From contig JAUMUA010000005.1 in NCBI GenBank assembly GCA_030530925.1, positions 1-55,464 on the forward strand: 55,464 bases of DNA, written 5' to 3'. Source of the stretch: Rothia sp. (in: high G+C Gram-positive bacteria). Its GTDB lineage: Bacteria; Actinomycetota; Actinomycetes; Actinomycetales; Micrococcaceae. The notes under the pieces are model-generated. The model did not search any database, had not been told where the DNA came from, and saw only the letters and a list, made by a program, of their open reading frames with translations. This document shows, one piece after another, positions 26,119 to 35,244 of the stretch. The position numbers were made by a program, and so were the translations under genes. The stretch's first letter is position 1, and each line of letters opens with the position of its first letter.

Positions 26119-26873
26119 GCTTGGCCTTTCTGGGCTGCTTCGAGAGTGCGGATGAACTCGAATGATTTTTCAAAAATTATGGGTGCATCGTAGTCAAGAG
26201 TTGCTACATGAAAACTTCGGGGTAGCTCTATGAATGTTACAGGGCACACTACACGTTGAGAGAAAAATTGGTGTGAGCGATCGTTGACCACGTGATCTTC
26301 GGTTGATCTGAAATAGAGGACGGGCGCGTATAGCGCTGGCAACATAGGGCGAGTTTCTTTGCCTAAAAGATGCAGCTCACGGGCTGCTTTGAGCGGTACT
26401 TTATGGTATCCGCCCTCGTCAGTGTCGGGTTTAGCGATATCCGAGGTGATGCCCTCGGTTGTGAGTGCAAAGTGCGATGCTATACCGGCAAACCGCAGAA
26501 GTGGGGTGGGGTCTTGTACAAAAGAGTTGATCAAAATAGTCCCCAAAACTTCTCTGCGGGCGGATTCTCGAATAGCGAGCATTCCTCCCATCGAAAGACC
26601 AATAACCACCACAGGTAAACCTTGAGAGCGCAACCGCCAATAGGCACGATCTACTTCTGCTAGCCAATCGTGGCGAGTAACTTCTAAGAGATCTTCCCAG
26701 CGCGTACTGTGCCCCGGCAATAAGGGCATCTCCACCGCGTAGCCTTGATTCGCAAAAAATTCTGCTACAGGGCGCATGCTCCACGGGGAGCCAGTGAATC
26801 CGTGCAAAACTAAAATTCCCACGGCGTTATCACCCGGCACTGAAATGGGGCTGTGATTGATGGTCTCTTTCAA
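26115..26873 (-). CDS. Alpha/beta-hydrolase, carboxylesterase or monoacylglycerol lipase-like
   Basis: 252 residues. The oxyanion region is HGFTGS (24-29), the nucleophile Ser94 sits in GLSMGG, and Asp193 (STEDHVV) and His222 (RSFHVATLD) complete the triad. The layout matches Est30-type carboxylesterases, which cleave short-chain esters or monoacylglycerols. The start is TTG, well supported by GGGAGG six bases upstream. It is the first gene of a two-gene unit with the acyl-CoA synthetase. Hydrolysis followed by activation of the released fatty acid is a plausible joint job (inference). No signal peptide, so cytoplasmic. Confidence 0.88.
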   Translation of the reverse strand: MKETINHSPISVPGDNAVGILVLHGFTGSPWSMRPVAEFFANQGYAVEMPLLPGHSTRWEDLLEVTRHDWLAEVDRAYWRLRSQGLPVVVIGLSMGGMLAIRESARREVLGTILINSFVQDPTPLLRFAGIASHFALTTEGITSDIAKPDTDEGGYHKVPLKAARELHLLGKETRPMLPALYAPVLYFRSTEDHVVNDRSHQFFSQRVVCPVTFIELPRSFHVATLDYDAPIIFEKSFEFIRTLEAAQKGQA

Positions 26874-27042
26874 AGCGTTCCTCCCTCTTATTCTCTGGTG
26901 AATTCATTCTGACACTCGGCACCAAATTACTGCGCTCTTGCTCGCTCACAGCACATCTGGCGTATTCAACATGATGATCTGTGACCCAAGATAGTAAAGT
27001 TGAGCATGAAAACCCCTAGCCAGTTCGTCGCAGGAGAAACCA

Positions 27043-27786
27043 ATGCTTTATATGGCGCTAAAAAAATCAGTTGTGGGGCCGGTGCTTCGCAGACTCTTCA
27101 ATCACGAAGTCGTGGGTGCGAAGAATCTGCCGAACACCGGTGCAATTCTTGCGAGCAATCACTTAGCTTTTTGTGATTCTATTTTTATTCCCCTTGCTGT
27201 GCCCCAACAGGTCTTTTTCCTTGCAAAATCTGATTACTTTACGGGTAAGGGCCCTAAGGGTGCGCTAAATCGCTGGTTCTTTACGGCGGTGGGGCAGCTT
27301 CCTCTGGACCGCTCCGGCGGTTCGAAGAGCCAAAAATCTTTGGATGGCGGTATCGAAAAGTTGCGCGAAGGTGGTTATTTGGGAATTTACCCCGAGGGTA
27401 CCCGTAGCCCTGACGGGCGTGCATATCGCCCCAAATTGGGGGTCGCGCGTCTGGCGTTGAACGCTCGTGTGCCCGTGGTTCCCATTGGGCAAATTGGCAA
27501 CAATCTGGTTCAGCCGTCAGGAACCAACAAGATTAATCTTAAACACAACGGCAAAAAGATCACGGTCAAAACCATTATTGGTGAGCCCCTGGATTTCTCT
27601 CAGTACTGGGATCGTGCCAACGACATTTCGGTACAGCGTTTGGTTGCCGATAAAATTGCCGAGGAAATCCGCAAGCTCAGTGGCCAAGAATACGTAGATG
27701 TTTATGCCTCGAGCGTCAAAAATTTGATGGCTGAGAAGTCTATCTCAGCTGATGAGGCAATTACTCAGCTCAAAAACCGTTCGTAA
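27043..27786 (+). CDS. plsC: 1-acyl-sn-glycerol-3-phosphate acyltransferase family protein
   Basis: It transfers an acyl group to lysophosphatidic acid or a related acceptor in phospholipid synthesis at the inner membrane face. 247 residues. The catalytic NHX4D motif is at 39-45 (NHLAFCD), and the acceptor-binding EGTRS is at 118-122. The protein lacks a clear long transmembrane segment and is probably membrane-associated. ATG at 27043 is supported by AGGAG seven bases upstream. It is divergent from the esterase and acyl-CoA ligase and 52 bases ahead of the DAHP synthase. The same pairing (Rv2182c near aroG) occurs in mycobacteria. The exact acyl acceptor is not determined by sequence. Confidence 0.9.
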   Translation: MLYMALKKSVVGPVLRRLFNHEVVGAKNLPNTGAILASNHLAFCDSIFIPLAVPQQVFFLAKSDYFTGKGPKGALNRWFFTAVGQLPLDRSGGSKSQKSLDGGIEKLREGGYLGIYPEGTRSPDGRAYRPKLGVARLALNARVPVVPIGQIGNNLVQPSGTNKINLKHNGKKITVKTIIGEPLDFSQYWDRANDISVQRLVADKIAEEIRKLSGQEYVDVYASSVKNLMAEKSISADEAITQLKNRS

Positions 27787-27838
27787 TACACTAGAACTTT
27801 GTAAATATTTCTGATTCAAAGGATTCGGTTTCATACCC

Positions 27839-29221
27839 ATGGAAAAAGAGACATTGGAAAATGGCTTGGCAGGTACCTCAGTTTCTGCCAAAGACTTTCC
27901 CGGGCTCGATGATTGGCGTTCGCTGCACATCGACCAACAACCTTCATGGCATGATCATCCGGATTATTTGCAGACCATCGAAGAGCTCAACGCGATGCCT
28001 CCGCTCGTCTTTGCGGGTGAAGTAGACCGCCTGCGCCGCCATCTGGCGGAGGTAGCAGAAGGTAAAGCATTCTTTTTGCAGGGTGGGGACTGCGCTGAGA
28101 CTTTTGAAGGCGCCACCGCTGATCGCATTTCCTCGCGTGTTAAAACTTTGTTGCAGATGGCAGTAGTTCTGACGTACGGCGCGTCTATGCCCGTGGTTAA
28201 AATGGGCCGCATGGCGGGGCAGTTCTCTAAGCCTCGTTCGTCCAACACCGAAACGCGGGACGGCGTTACGCTACCTACGTTCCGTGGCGAAATGGTCAAC
28301 GGCTTCGATTTCACCGAGGAGGCTCGTGTTCACGATCCCCGGCGCATGATGCAGGGTTACCACACCTCTGCCTCAACGCTGAACCTCGTGCGCGCGTTTA
28401 CCACCGGCGGTTTTGCAGACCTGCGATTGGTGAACGAGTGGAACCGTGGCTTTACCGCTAATCCTGCGCACGCGCGCTATGAATCGCTCTCGCGCGAGAT
28501 TGATCGCGCGCTGAAATTCATGGAAGCGTGTGGAGCCGACTTCGACGCGCTCAAGAGCACCGAGCTATACGTGGGTCACGAGGGATTGTTGCTCGATTAC
28601 GAGCGCGCCCTCACCCGCATTGATTCCCGCACCAACCAGCCCTACGACACCTCGGGGCACTTCATCTGGATTGGTGAGCGTACCCGTGGTTTGGACGACG
28701 CCCACGTTGAGTTCCTCTCCAAAGTGCGTAACCCGCTGGGAGTCAAGCTGGGGCCAACCACTACTCCCGATGACGCTCTGCGTCTGATTGATAAACTCGA
28801 CCCCGAGCGTGAACCCGGCCGCCTGACCTTTATTACCCGCATGGGTGCGTCCAAGATTCGCGAGAATCTGCCAGCCCTCGTTGAAGGCGTACAAAAAGAA
28901 GGTGCCAAGGTGGTGTGGGTTACCGATCCTATGCACGGCAACACCATCTCGGTGCCCTCGGGCTACAAGACCCGCCGTTTTGACGACGTCGTGGACGAAG
29001 TTACGGGCTTCTTTGAGGTGCACGAATCGTTAGGTTCGTTCCCCGGCGGTATTCATATTGAGATGACCGGCGACGACGTTGCAGAGTGCCTGGGCGGTTC
29101 CGACCCGATTAACGAAGAGGCTTTTGCTGATCGTTACGAGTCATTGTGCGATCCGCGCTTGAACCACCGTCAGTCCCTAGAAATCGCATTTTTGGTGGCA
29201 GAGTACCTCTCACGCCGCTAA
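27839..29221 (+). CDS. aroG: 3-deoxy-7-phosphoheptulonate synthase, class II
   Basis: It joins phosphoenolpyruvate and erythrose 4-phosphate, the first step of the shikimate pathway to aromatic amino acids. 460 residues, the size of the plant/actinobacterial class II enzyme. The metal-binding Cys85 lies in QGGDCAETF. The conserved WVTDPMHGNT and GGIHIEMTGDDVAECLGG blocks are present near the C-terminus. The ATG at 27839 has its best upstream AAAGGA about 15 bases away, so a nearby downstream start is possible. It probably shares transcription with plsC. It is convergent with the PknL-like kinase, with only 56 bases and no clear hairpin between. Confidence 0.96.
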   Translation: MEKETLENGLAGTSVSAKDFPGLDDWRSLHIDQQPSWHDHPDYLQTIEELNAMPPLVFAGEVDRLRRHLAEVAEGKAFFLQGGDCAETFEGATADRISSRVKTLLQMAVVLTYGASMPVVKMGRMAGQFSKPRSSNTETRDGVTLPTFRGEMVNGFDFTEEARVHDPRRMMQGYHTSASTLNLVRAFTTGGFADLRLVNEWNRGFTANPAHARYESLSREIDRALKFMEACGADFDALKSTELYVGHEGLLLDYERALTRIDSRTNQPYDTSGHFIWIGERTRGLDDAHVEFLSKVRNPLGVKLGPTTTPDDALRLIDKLDPEREPGRLTFITRMGASKIRENLPALVEGVQKEGAKVVWVTDPMHGNTISVPSGYKTRRFDDVVDEVTGFFEVHESLGSFPGGIHIEMTGDDVAECLGGSDPINEEAFADRYESLCDPRLNHRQSLEIAFLVAEYLSRR

Positions 29222-29277
29222 AAACGTAGGCTGTGTGCCGGGGTGGAGTGTTGCTGCTGATTTGGTTTACCGCTGAC

Positions 29278-30810
29278 TTATGAGAAGAACCCTTGGATTC
29301 TCTCTACAAAATCTAGGTAGGTAGCAAACCACCCCGAGCGCAGAACCGCTTGTGCGAGTTCCCACCCCACAAAACCGGCGGCAACGATGCCCACGAGGAG
29401 CAGCAGAAAAGTGAGGACGAGCGCCACCGGCGTGGGTGCGCTGACCCAGGCACGCGCGGGCTGGCGAGGGTCGTAAGAGGCGACGTCGCGCTCGTCGTCG
29501 GTAGGAGAACTAGCCTCATTCCTATTTTCAGCACGCTGCGAACCGTGTGATCCGCGATATGAGGCGGAAATCGGCTCAAATACTGGCTGTGGGGGTGCAG
29601 TTGCATGCGCAGATGTATCTGTAGCTAAAGGTTCGTCGGTTGCGGTGAAATCACCATCTAACATGGTGAGATCTGTTTCAGATTCGAAGTCTTCAACGTC
29701 CGACTCAAAATCTTCAAAATCTTCAAGATGCTCAGGTTCTGGGCCTACACCGCTGATTTGCACGGGCTCATAATCTTGAGCTTCTAACAGCTCATCGTGA
29801 ACCACATCATCTGCCACCGCAAAGGCGCTAATGGACCCGCGACGCAAAACCTCGTTCGCGCCGCTTTTTTCGGCGATTTCTTCGACGTCGTCCCACATGG
29901 AGCGATGATTTGCTGCAAGATCATCTGCCCTGTAGGCGAGTTCTGCAGGGGAGAGCCTGCGCCGAATATCCAGCAGTACCTCAAAAAGTTCGGTGGCATC
30001 GGCAGGTCTTGCCGAGGTTTGCTTGCGCGTGCACCACTTAATAACGCCCACTAAATCCGAATCTACCCCCGGCGCAAAACGAGCAATAGAGGGAATCTCG
30101 GTGTTGACGTTGTGATAAATAATCTGCTGATCATCACCGCTACCGCTAAAAGGTAGCCGACCGCAGAGCATCCTAAACATCACAATGCCCATCGCAAAAA
30201 TATCAACACCGGGGCCAACGCTAGCTTGCGGGTCAACAATTTCGGGTGCAACGTAGGCAGGGGTTCCCATGAGTTCCCCGGTCCACGATTGATCTTGTCG
30301 GCGCGTCAAACCAAAATCGGTGAGCTTAATCGAGCGTTCCTCAGAAGAGAGCAAAATGTTACTGGGCTTGATATCGCGATGAATCAGTCGGTGCGCATGT
30401 ACCTCAGAAAGTCCCTCGACCACGGGCAACACGATATCTAGCGTTTCTTGCACCGAGAGCACCGGGCGCACCGTCAACAATTGTTGCAGCGTGCTACCGT
30501 GCACATAATCGAGAACCAAAAACATGAGGTCGAGCCCACGAATTTTCTCCGTGCCAGAACCTAACACACCCACCACATGCTCATGGCTGATTTGCCGTAA
30601 CGAGCGTTCCTCGCGAAAGAATTTTTGCTGTTGCGAAGGGTCTGCAGAGAGCTGCGGGGAGAGCACTTTTATCGCCACCGGGTTGTTAGACCACAGATCA
30701 ATACCGTGATAAACCTCAGCCATACCACCGCGGGCAATAAGATGGCCCACCTCAAAGTGGCCGTCAAATATCTCACCCGTCAGCCAGGGCTTTACCGTCA
30801 TTTTGCTCAT
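29278..30810 (-). CDS. Serine/threonine protein kinase, PknL-like
   Basis: 510 residues. The N-terminal kinase domain (about 18-290) has the Gly-loop, Lys48 (VAIKVL), catalytic HRDIKPSN (144-151), DFG (165-167) and TPAYVAPE (183-190). A long linker of about 150 residues follows; it is strongly acidic between about 350 and 410. A single transmembrane helix (about 461-484) and a short outside tail come last. There are no PASTA repeats, which fits PknL rather than PknB. It is divergent from an Rv2175c-like DNA-binding protein; in M. tuberculosis PknL phosphorylates Rv2175c and the genes are adjacent. ATG 30810 has AAGG only two bases away and ATG 30801 has it 11 bases away, so the true start may be nine bases in. 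Confidence 0.93.
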   Translation of the reverse strand: MSKMTVKPWLTGEIFDGHFEVGHLIARGGMAEVYHGIDLWSNNPVAIKVLSPQLSADPSQQQKFFREERSLRQISHEHVVGVLGSGTEKIRGLDLMFLVLDYVHGSTLQQLLTVRPVLSVQETLDIVLPVVEGLSEVHAHRLIHRDIKPSNILLSSEERSIKLTDFGLTRRQDQSWTGELMGTPAYVAPEIVDPQASVGPGVDIFAMGIVMFRMLCGRLPFSGSGDDQQIIYHNVNTEIPSIARFAPGVDSDLVGVIKWCTRKQTSARPADATELFEVLLDIRRRLSPAELAYRADDLAANHRSMWDDVEEIAEKSGANEVLRRGSISAFAVADDVVHDELLEAQDYEPVQISGVGPEPEHLEDFEDFESDVEDFESETDLTMLDGDFTATDEPLATDTSAHATAPPQPVFEPISASYRGSHGSQRAENRNEASSPTDDERDVASYDPRQPARAWVSAPTPVALVLTFLLLLVGIVAAGFVGWELAQAVLRSGWFATYLDFVERIQGFFS

Positions 30811-30928
30811 ATCCTTTTGATACTAAGGGAAAAACCTGGAAACTTCTGCAACGTCTGGGGAAAACACGGCGCATGAGGTTGCCCTCAAAAGTTGGCTAAA
30901 GCACACCTGCATCTGGCACACTCATAGT

Positions 30929-31300
30929 GTGACTGAAGAAAAGAATACATCCCAGATTTTTGCACTCGTTGATCAGTGGCTCACTATTCCCGATATTGCC
31001 GAGGCAATGGATTTGAAAGTGACCCGTGTTCACACTTTGATTTCAGAGCGTGCGCTGTTGGCGCTTCGCGACCCCGAAAGCGGCGTCCGTAAGATTCCCG
31101 CGCTATTCATGCGAGAGGATCGCCCTCTTGAATCTCTCAAGGGCACCCTCACCGTCCTTAAAGATTCTGGTTTCTCCGACGAAGAATCCATCGAATGGCT
31201 CTTCACCGAGGACGAATCACTTCCTGGTCGGCCCATCGACGCGCTCATTAACGGTCGCAAGACCGAGATTCGCCGTCGCGCACAGGCGCTGGCGTTCTAA
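30929..31300 (+). CDS. Rv2175c-like helix-turn-helix DNA-binding protein
   Basis: 123 residues. The N-terminal winged helix-turn-helix includes WLTIPDIAEAMDLKVTRVHTLI, and a C-terminal domain carries the conserved GTLTVLKDSGFSDEESIEWLF block. In M. tuberculosis the homologue is a PknL substrate modified on an N-terminal Thr, which abolishes DNA binding. Thr2 and Thr7 are candidates here. The start is GTG at 30929; no Shine-Dalgarno sequence is visible, so the transcript may be leaderless or the start may differ. It is followed by a strong terminator, making it monocistronic. Confidence 0.87.
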   Translation: MTEEKNTSQIFALVDQWLTIPDIAEAMDLKVTRVHTLISERALLALRDPESGVRKIPALFMREDRPLESLKGTLTVLKDSGFSDEESIEWLFTEDESLPGRPIDALINGRKTEIRRRAQALAF

Positions 31301-31320
31301 GAACCTGCGAATTTTGAGGC

Positions 31321-31359
31321 AAGGGCTGAAACTCATGGTTGAGTTTCAGCCCTTTTTTT
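31321..31359 (+). terminator. Strong terminator after the Rv2175c-like gene
   Basis: AAGGGCTGAAACTCA (31321-31335) pairs over 15 bp with 31340-31354 around a 4-base loop. Seven T follow (31353-31359). It also lies between converging genes. Confidence 0.93.
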
Positions 31360-31378
31360 ATGCTCAATTCTGAGAATT

Positions 31379-32494
31379 TTACGACGCGCGGTGCAGCAGC
31401 CGATCCACAATATTCTTGAGTGCGTTGCGGCTGAGTTCATCGATGGGCATGGTGAATAACCGGGCAGAGACTTGATTGCCGGTTTCTTCAATTTCGGATT
31501 CAAGTGCTGAGAGTGCACCGGAATCGGCAATGATAGCCTGCAGCTCGGCAATGTTCTCTACGCTCAGGTTCTCCTTGCCCAACGCTGCGTCCAGTTTTTG
31601 CCATTGTTCAGGGGCTGCGAGCTTTTCGGTTGTTGCAATGAGCAGAGTTCTTTTGCCCTCGCGCAAATCGTCGCCAGCGGGTTTGCCGGTCAGCGAAGTT
31701 TCGCCAAAAACTCCCAGGACGTCGTCGCGCATTTGGAAAGCTTCGCCCAGGGGCAAAGCGAATGCCGCAAAGTCTTCTAGTAACTCTGATTCGTGATCTG
31801 TGTGAGCGTTGAGCGCGAGCGCCCCACCGAGCACCAGGGGGTGTTCACACGAGTACTTTGCAGATTTATATCGAATGACGTTGCGCGCACGCGCCACTGC
31901 CGCCGTGTTTTCTTCGGCGCCCACTACCTCGCCCAGAATATCGAGATACTGCCCAGCCATGACCTCGGTGCGCATCAAATCAAAAATGGAGCGTGCCTTG
32001 TGACCGCTAGTTGCGGATGTACCGATGGAAGAAAACATTTGTTCTGACCACGAAAGACAAAGATCGCCGGCAATGATGGCGCTGGAGATTCCAAAAATCG
32101 CGCCGTCCGTGCGCCACTGGCTTTGGCTGTGCTGGCTCTCAAATTGCTTGTGAACCGACGGCGCACCGCGGCGGGTATCGGAGCGATCAATGATGTCATC
32201 GTGAATAAGAGCTGCAGTTTGGAAAAGTTCAATGGCGGCACCTGCGCGCACAATATCCACTGATTCAGCCGCGCCCCCTGCGGCGCGCCATCCCCAATAC
32301 GCCAGCAACGCGCGCAATCTCTTACCGCCAGTAGAAAGATTCTTGATAGAAATGAGCAACGGCAGGGCTTCTGCAGAAATTTCTTCCAAGATGCGTTCTT
32401 GCTCGGCAAAGAATTGAGACATCTCGCGCTCAAGTGCTGCTAGGAATGCAGATTCTTCGTGCGCAATCTGCTGAGAATTTTCAGGGGAGCCCAT
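31379..32494 (-). CDS. Polyprenyl diphosphate synthase (IdsA2-like)
   Basis: It condenses isopentenyl diphosphate with allylic diphosphates. 371 residues. The first Asp-rich motif is DDIID (99-103). The second is RDDVLG (256-261), in which the last Asp is replaced by Gly, as in the mycobacterial IdsA-type group. The conserved TGKPAGDDLREGKRT block follows. Product chain length cannot be read safely. It could feed menaquinone, carotenoid or undecaprenyl-type lipids. ATG 32494 has AAAGG seven bases upstream. It is divergent from dinB, and the neighbourhood with Rv2175c matches mycobacterial idsA2 (Rv2173). Confidence 0.92.
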   Translation of the reverse strand: MGSPENSQQIAHEESAFLAALEREMSQFFAEQERILEEISAEALPLLISIKNLSTGGKRLRALLAYWGWRAAGGAAESVDIVRAGAAIELFQTAALIHDDIIDRSDTRRGAPSVHKQFESQHSQSQWRTDGAIFGISSAIIAGDLCLSWSEQMFSSIGTSATSGHKARSIFDLMRTEVMAGQYLDILGEVVGAEENTAAVARARNVIRYKSAKYSCEHPLVLGGALALNAHTDHESELLEDFAAFALPLGEAFQMRDDVLGVFGETSLTGKPAGDDLREGKRTLLIATTEKLAAPEQWQKLDAALGKENLSVENIAELQAIIADSGALSALESEIEETGNQVSARLFTMPIDELSRNALKNIVDRLLHRAS

Positions 32495-32667
32495 AAGAGA
32501 CCTTTCGTACCGGAATGAACTGTTTCAAGCTTAGGTCACCGCGAAAATTTTAGCTATGAGCTATAGCTACAGCGCTTGCAGATGTGCGGGATAGGGTGGC
32601 GAAACCGTAAGAGGTATGAAAATATATTATCGAACATATCTTCGAGTTTTTGCGTGGGGAGGTTGCC

Positions 32668-33909
32668 GTGTCTACCGCAAAGCATCGCGTCATTATGCAT
32701 TTGGACATGGACGCCTTCTTCGTGAGTGTGGAATTATTGCAACGCCCTGAACTGCGCGGACGGCAAATTATTGTGGCACGCGAGTCAGAGCGATCTGTGG
32801 TGCTTTCTGCTTCGTATGAAGCGCGCGCATTAGGGGTTCGCTCAGCAATGCCGCTGGTACAAGCAAAACGTAAAGCGCCGCATGCACTGGTGATTGAGCC
32901 ATCTCAACCGTATGCCGAGTACTCCAAAAAGGTCATGGCAATGTTGCATGAGCTGACCGATCGAGTGGAGCAGGTCAGCGTTGATGAAGCTTTTGTAGAT
33001 CTCACCGCTACGATCAAGCGTCTGGGTAATCCTGTGGACGTAGCCCAAGGGGTTCGCGATCGCATTCAGCAAGAACTCAATTTGCCTAGCTCAGCAGGCA
33101 TTGCTTCTAATAAATTTATTGCCAAAATGGCGTCCTCTGGCAGTAAACCTAATGGATTGTGGGTTATTCCACCGCATCGAATTCAAGAATTCTTAGATCC
33201 CATGCCGGTGGGAAAACTATGGGGGATTGGGCCCAAAACTACCAGCACCATTGAATCTTTGGGAATTCACACGGTGGCGCAATTACGCGAATACGATCTT
33301 CCGTTTTTGCGTCAGCGCTTTGGGCAATCATTGGGAACACACCTGTATAACATTTGTCGCGGTATCGACGATCGTGAAGTAGTGACCTCGCGCGTTGAAA
33401 AATCAATCGGCGCCGAGCATACCTTTCTGCAGGATACTTATAGCGCTCAGGAGCTCAAAAGAGAGATTTTCAAGCTCTCGTTAGGAGTAGCTCGTAGGCT
33501 TCGCGCATCAGGAAAATATGCTCAGTCTATGAGTCTCAAGATTCGGTTTGATGATTTTGAAACCATCACTCGGTCGTGTGTTTTAAAAACGCCTACCGAT
33601 TCTGGGCAGCAACTCAATAAAGCTGTAGTGCGCAGATTGGGGGAGCTGGGTATTGTTCCCGACGGCGATGCACCCCTGCCGCGGGCAATTCGACTCATGG
33701 GCGTGCGCGCAGAAAACTTACAAGTTCGAGCCAGCGGCATCCAAGAATCTCTGTTTGCTGAAGACCTCACACCCGATTCCGCTGACTTATCCAACAACTG
33801 GTTCCTTGCAGAAACCATGATGGATGAGATTCAAACGAAATTTGGTTCCACAGGACTTTTGCCCGCGAACCTTTTGAAGAAAGGTTCTCAAGACAGTGGC
33901 GAAAGGTAG
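32668..33909 (+). CDS. dinB: DNA polymerase IV (Y-family)
   Basis: A translesion polymerase without proofreading. 413 residues from the GTG at 32668, which has GGGAGG five bases upstream; an in-frame TTG at 32650 precedes that ribosome-binding site and was rejected. The palm motifs HLDMDAFFVSVE (11-22) and SVDEAF carry the catalytic carboxylates. The SYEARALGVRSAMP block and the thumb helix-hairpin-helix (LWGIGPKTTSTIESLGI) are present. Near the C-terminus QESLF matches a beta-clamp-binding motif (QxxLF). No LexA box was recognised upstream. Followed 50 bases later by the DUF3040 gene. Confidence 0.95.
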   Translation: MSTAKHRVIMHLDMDAFFVSVELLQRPELRGRQIIVARESERSVVLSASYEARALGVRSAMPLVQAKRKAPHALVIEPSQPYAEYSKKVMAMLHELTDRVEQVSVDEAFVDLTATIKRLGNPVDVAQGVRDRIQQELNLPSSAGIASNKFIAKMASSGSKPNGLWVIPPHRIQEFLDPMPVGKLWGIGPKTTSTIESLGIHTVAQLREYDLPFLRQRFGQSLGTHLYNICRGIDDREVVTSRVEKSIGAEHTFLQDTYSAQELKREIFKLSLGVARRLRASGKYAQSMSLKIRFDDFETITRSCVLKTPTDSGQQLNKAVVRRLGELGIVPDGDAPLPRAIRLMGVRAENLQVRASGIQESLFAEDLTPDSADLSNNWFLAETMMDEIQTKFGSTGLLPANLLKKGSQDSGER

Positions 33910-33959
33910 TATTAAGGTACTTTTTACTGTGTTAAAAACACCTAATTTGGAGGATACGC

Positions 33960-34361
33960 ATGGCATTATCGGATCATGAACAGCAGTTGCTTGATCAGCT
34001 AGAGCGTCAGCTACGCGCCGATGACCCCCACTTTGCAGACTCCATTGGTTCATCATCCATCGCAGACCCAACGCGCCGGCGTCTTTCGGTCAAGCATATT
34101 ATCCTCGGTGTGCTTGCCGTCGTCGTTGGTATTGGCGTGGTGATTTTAGGCGTTGCGCTCAAGCAAATACTTATCGGAGTCCTCGGGTTCTTGATAGCGG
34201 CTGCTGGGTTGTACTGGGTCACCAGTCGCGCATCGTCTTCGGATTCCACCAACACTGTGCCAGGCTCTGCTCAAAACTCTCCCCAGAGCACTGTTAGATC
34301 CTCAAAATTCATGCAAAATCTAGAAGACCGTTGGGACAACCGTCAACGAGGCGGATTCTAA
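33960..34361 (+). CDS. DUF3040 membrane protein
   Basis: 133 residues. The N-terminal block ALSDHEQQLLDQLERQLRADDP is the DUF3040 signature. Two adjacent hydrophobic helices (about 42-60 and 64-83) form a hairpin, and a Ser/Asn-rich, basic tail ends in RWDNRQRGGF. Such genes sit immediately before mraZ in many actinobacteria, including mycobacteria, but their role is unknown. ATG at 33960 has GGAGG six bases upstream. It is closed by a strong terminator, so it is not part of the dcw transcript. Confidence 0.92.
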   Translation: MALSDHEQQLLDQLERQLRADDPHFADSIGSSSIADPTRRRLSVKHIILGVLAVVVGIGVVILGVALKQILIGVLGFLIAAAGLYWVTSRASSSDSTNTVPGSAQNSPQSTVRSSKFMQNLEDRWDNRQRGGF

Positions 34362-34378
34362 AAATAAGGTTTTTTCTC

Positions 34379-34415
34379 AAGGGCTAAGAATGCAAAAACA
34401 TTCTTAGCCCTTTTT
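34379..34415 (+). terminator. Terminator of the DUF3040 gene
   Basis: AAGGGCTAAGAATG (34379-34392) pairs over 14 bp with 34399-34412 around CAAAAA. It runs into five T (34411-34415). Confidence 0.93.
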
Positions 34416-34613
34416 GTATTGCCCATGAGTAAATGGCGCACGAATGAGCCAATTGTTACCCCTACTGATTGTCTGCATTCTCCACTACCCGCTACTTGCA
34501 TCCTCAACAGGCATTGATGAAGTGTTCTTGCAGGTCACGATAAATTATCCAAAGGAAATACTTTCGTGTGAAAACTCTGAAAATACGCGTCATTGAAGAT
34601 ATTTGAGCTAAAT

Positions 34614-34640
34614 ATGGGGCATTGTGGAGTAAAGTGGAGG
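34614..34640 (+). promoter_or_regulatory. Three TGGRG repeats at 10-bp period, probable MraZ operator
   Basis: TGGGG (34615), TGGAG (34625) and TGGAG (34635) are spaced exactly one helical turn apart, 70-95 bases before mraZ. MraZ proteins are known to bind three or four TGGG-type repeats separated by about five bases upstream of their own operon. The match in number, spacing and position makes autoregulation of the dcw cluster likely. The whole 34416-34709 gap otherwise holds no gene. Confidence 0.7.
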
Positions 34641-34709
34641 AAAATAGAACAACACTCATGTAGTTTCTGTTTTTCTGACAATCGGCTTCGTGTAATTGAG
34701 AGCGGTGAA

Positions 34710-35147
34710 ATGATGTTCTTAGGAACCCATACACCGCGCCTTGATGACAAAGGAAGACTCATTCTGCCCGCAAAGTTTCGTGAGGAACTTTCGGAAGGAT
34801 TGGTGCTCACCCGAGGTCAGGAACGCTGTCTCTACGTGTTTTCTCAAGAAGAGTTTCAAAGAGTATATGAGCAAATGCGAACTGCTCCTATCTCTTCAAA
34901 ACAGGCTAGGGATTACATTCGCGTTTTTCTCTCGGGAGCCTCAGACGAGACGCCTGATAAACAAGGGCGAATCACTATTCCCGCCACGCTCAGGGATTAC
35001 GCAAACCTTGGAAAAGAACTCACCGTCATCGGTGCAGGTGCTCGAGCAGAGATTTGGGATACCGAGGTTTGGAACGCTTATCTCCGCGAAAAAGAAGAAG
35101 AGTTCTCAGATACTGACGACAACGTTTTTTCGGGATTGCTACCCTAG
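34710..35147 (+). CDS. mraZ: Transcriptional regulator MraZ
   Basis: About 145 residues with the two tandem AbrB-like repeats of MraZ: the first with [14 protein letters not shown], the second with [13 protein letters not shown]. It forms ring-like oligomers and represses the dcw cluster from repeats upstream of its own gene; such repeats are present at 34614-34640. Two adjacent ATG codons (34710 and 34713) are possible; 34710 fits the upstream GAGAG at seven bases. A much longer frame opens at 34593, but it would run through the operator and was rejected. First gene of the dcw cluster, 97 bases before rsmH. Confidence 0.95.
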   Translation: MMFLGTHTPRLDDKGRLILPAKFREELSEGLVLTRGQERCLYVFSQEEFQRVYEQMRTAPISSKQARDYIRVFLSGASDETPDKQGRITIPATLRDYANLGKELTVIGAGARAEIWDTEVWNAYLREKEEEFSDTDDNVFSGLLP

Positions 35148-35244
35148 CTAAAACTAAAGAACAATTGAAGATTTTGTGGATGAGATTCCCCCTCTCATGC
35201 TACGACCACCGCACATGCCGAGCCGCAACCTCAGAGGAGCGATA

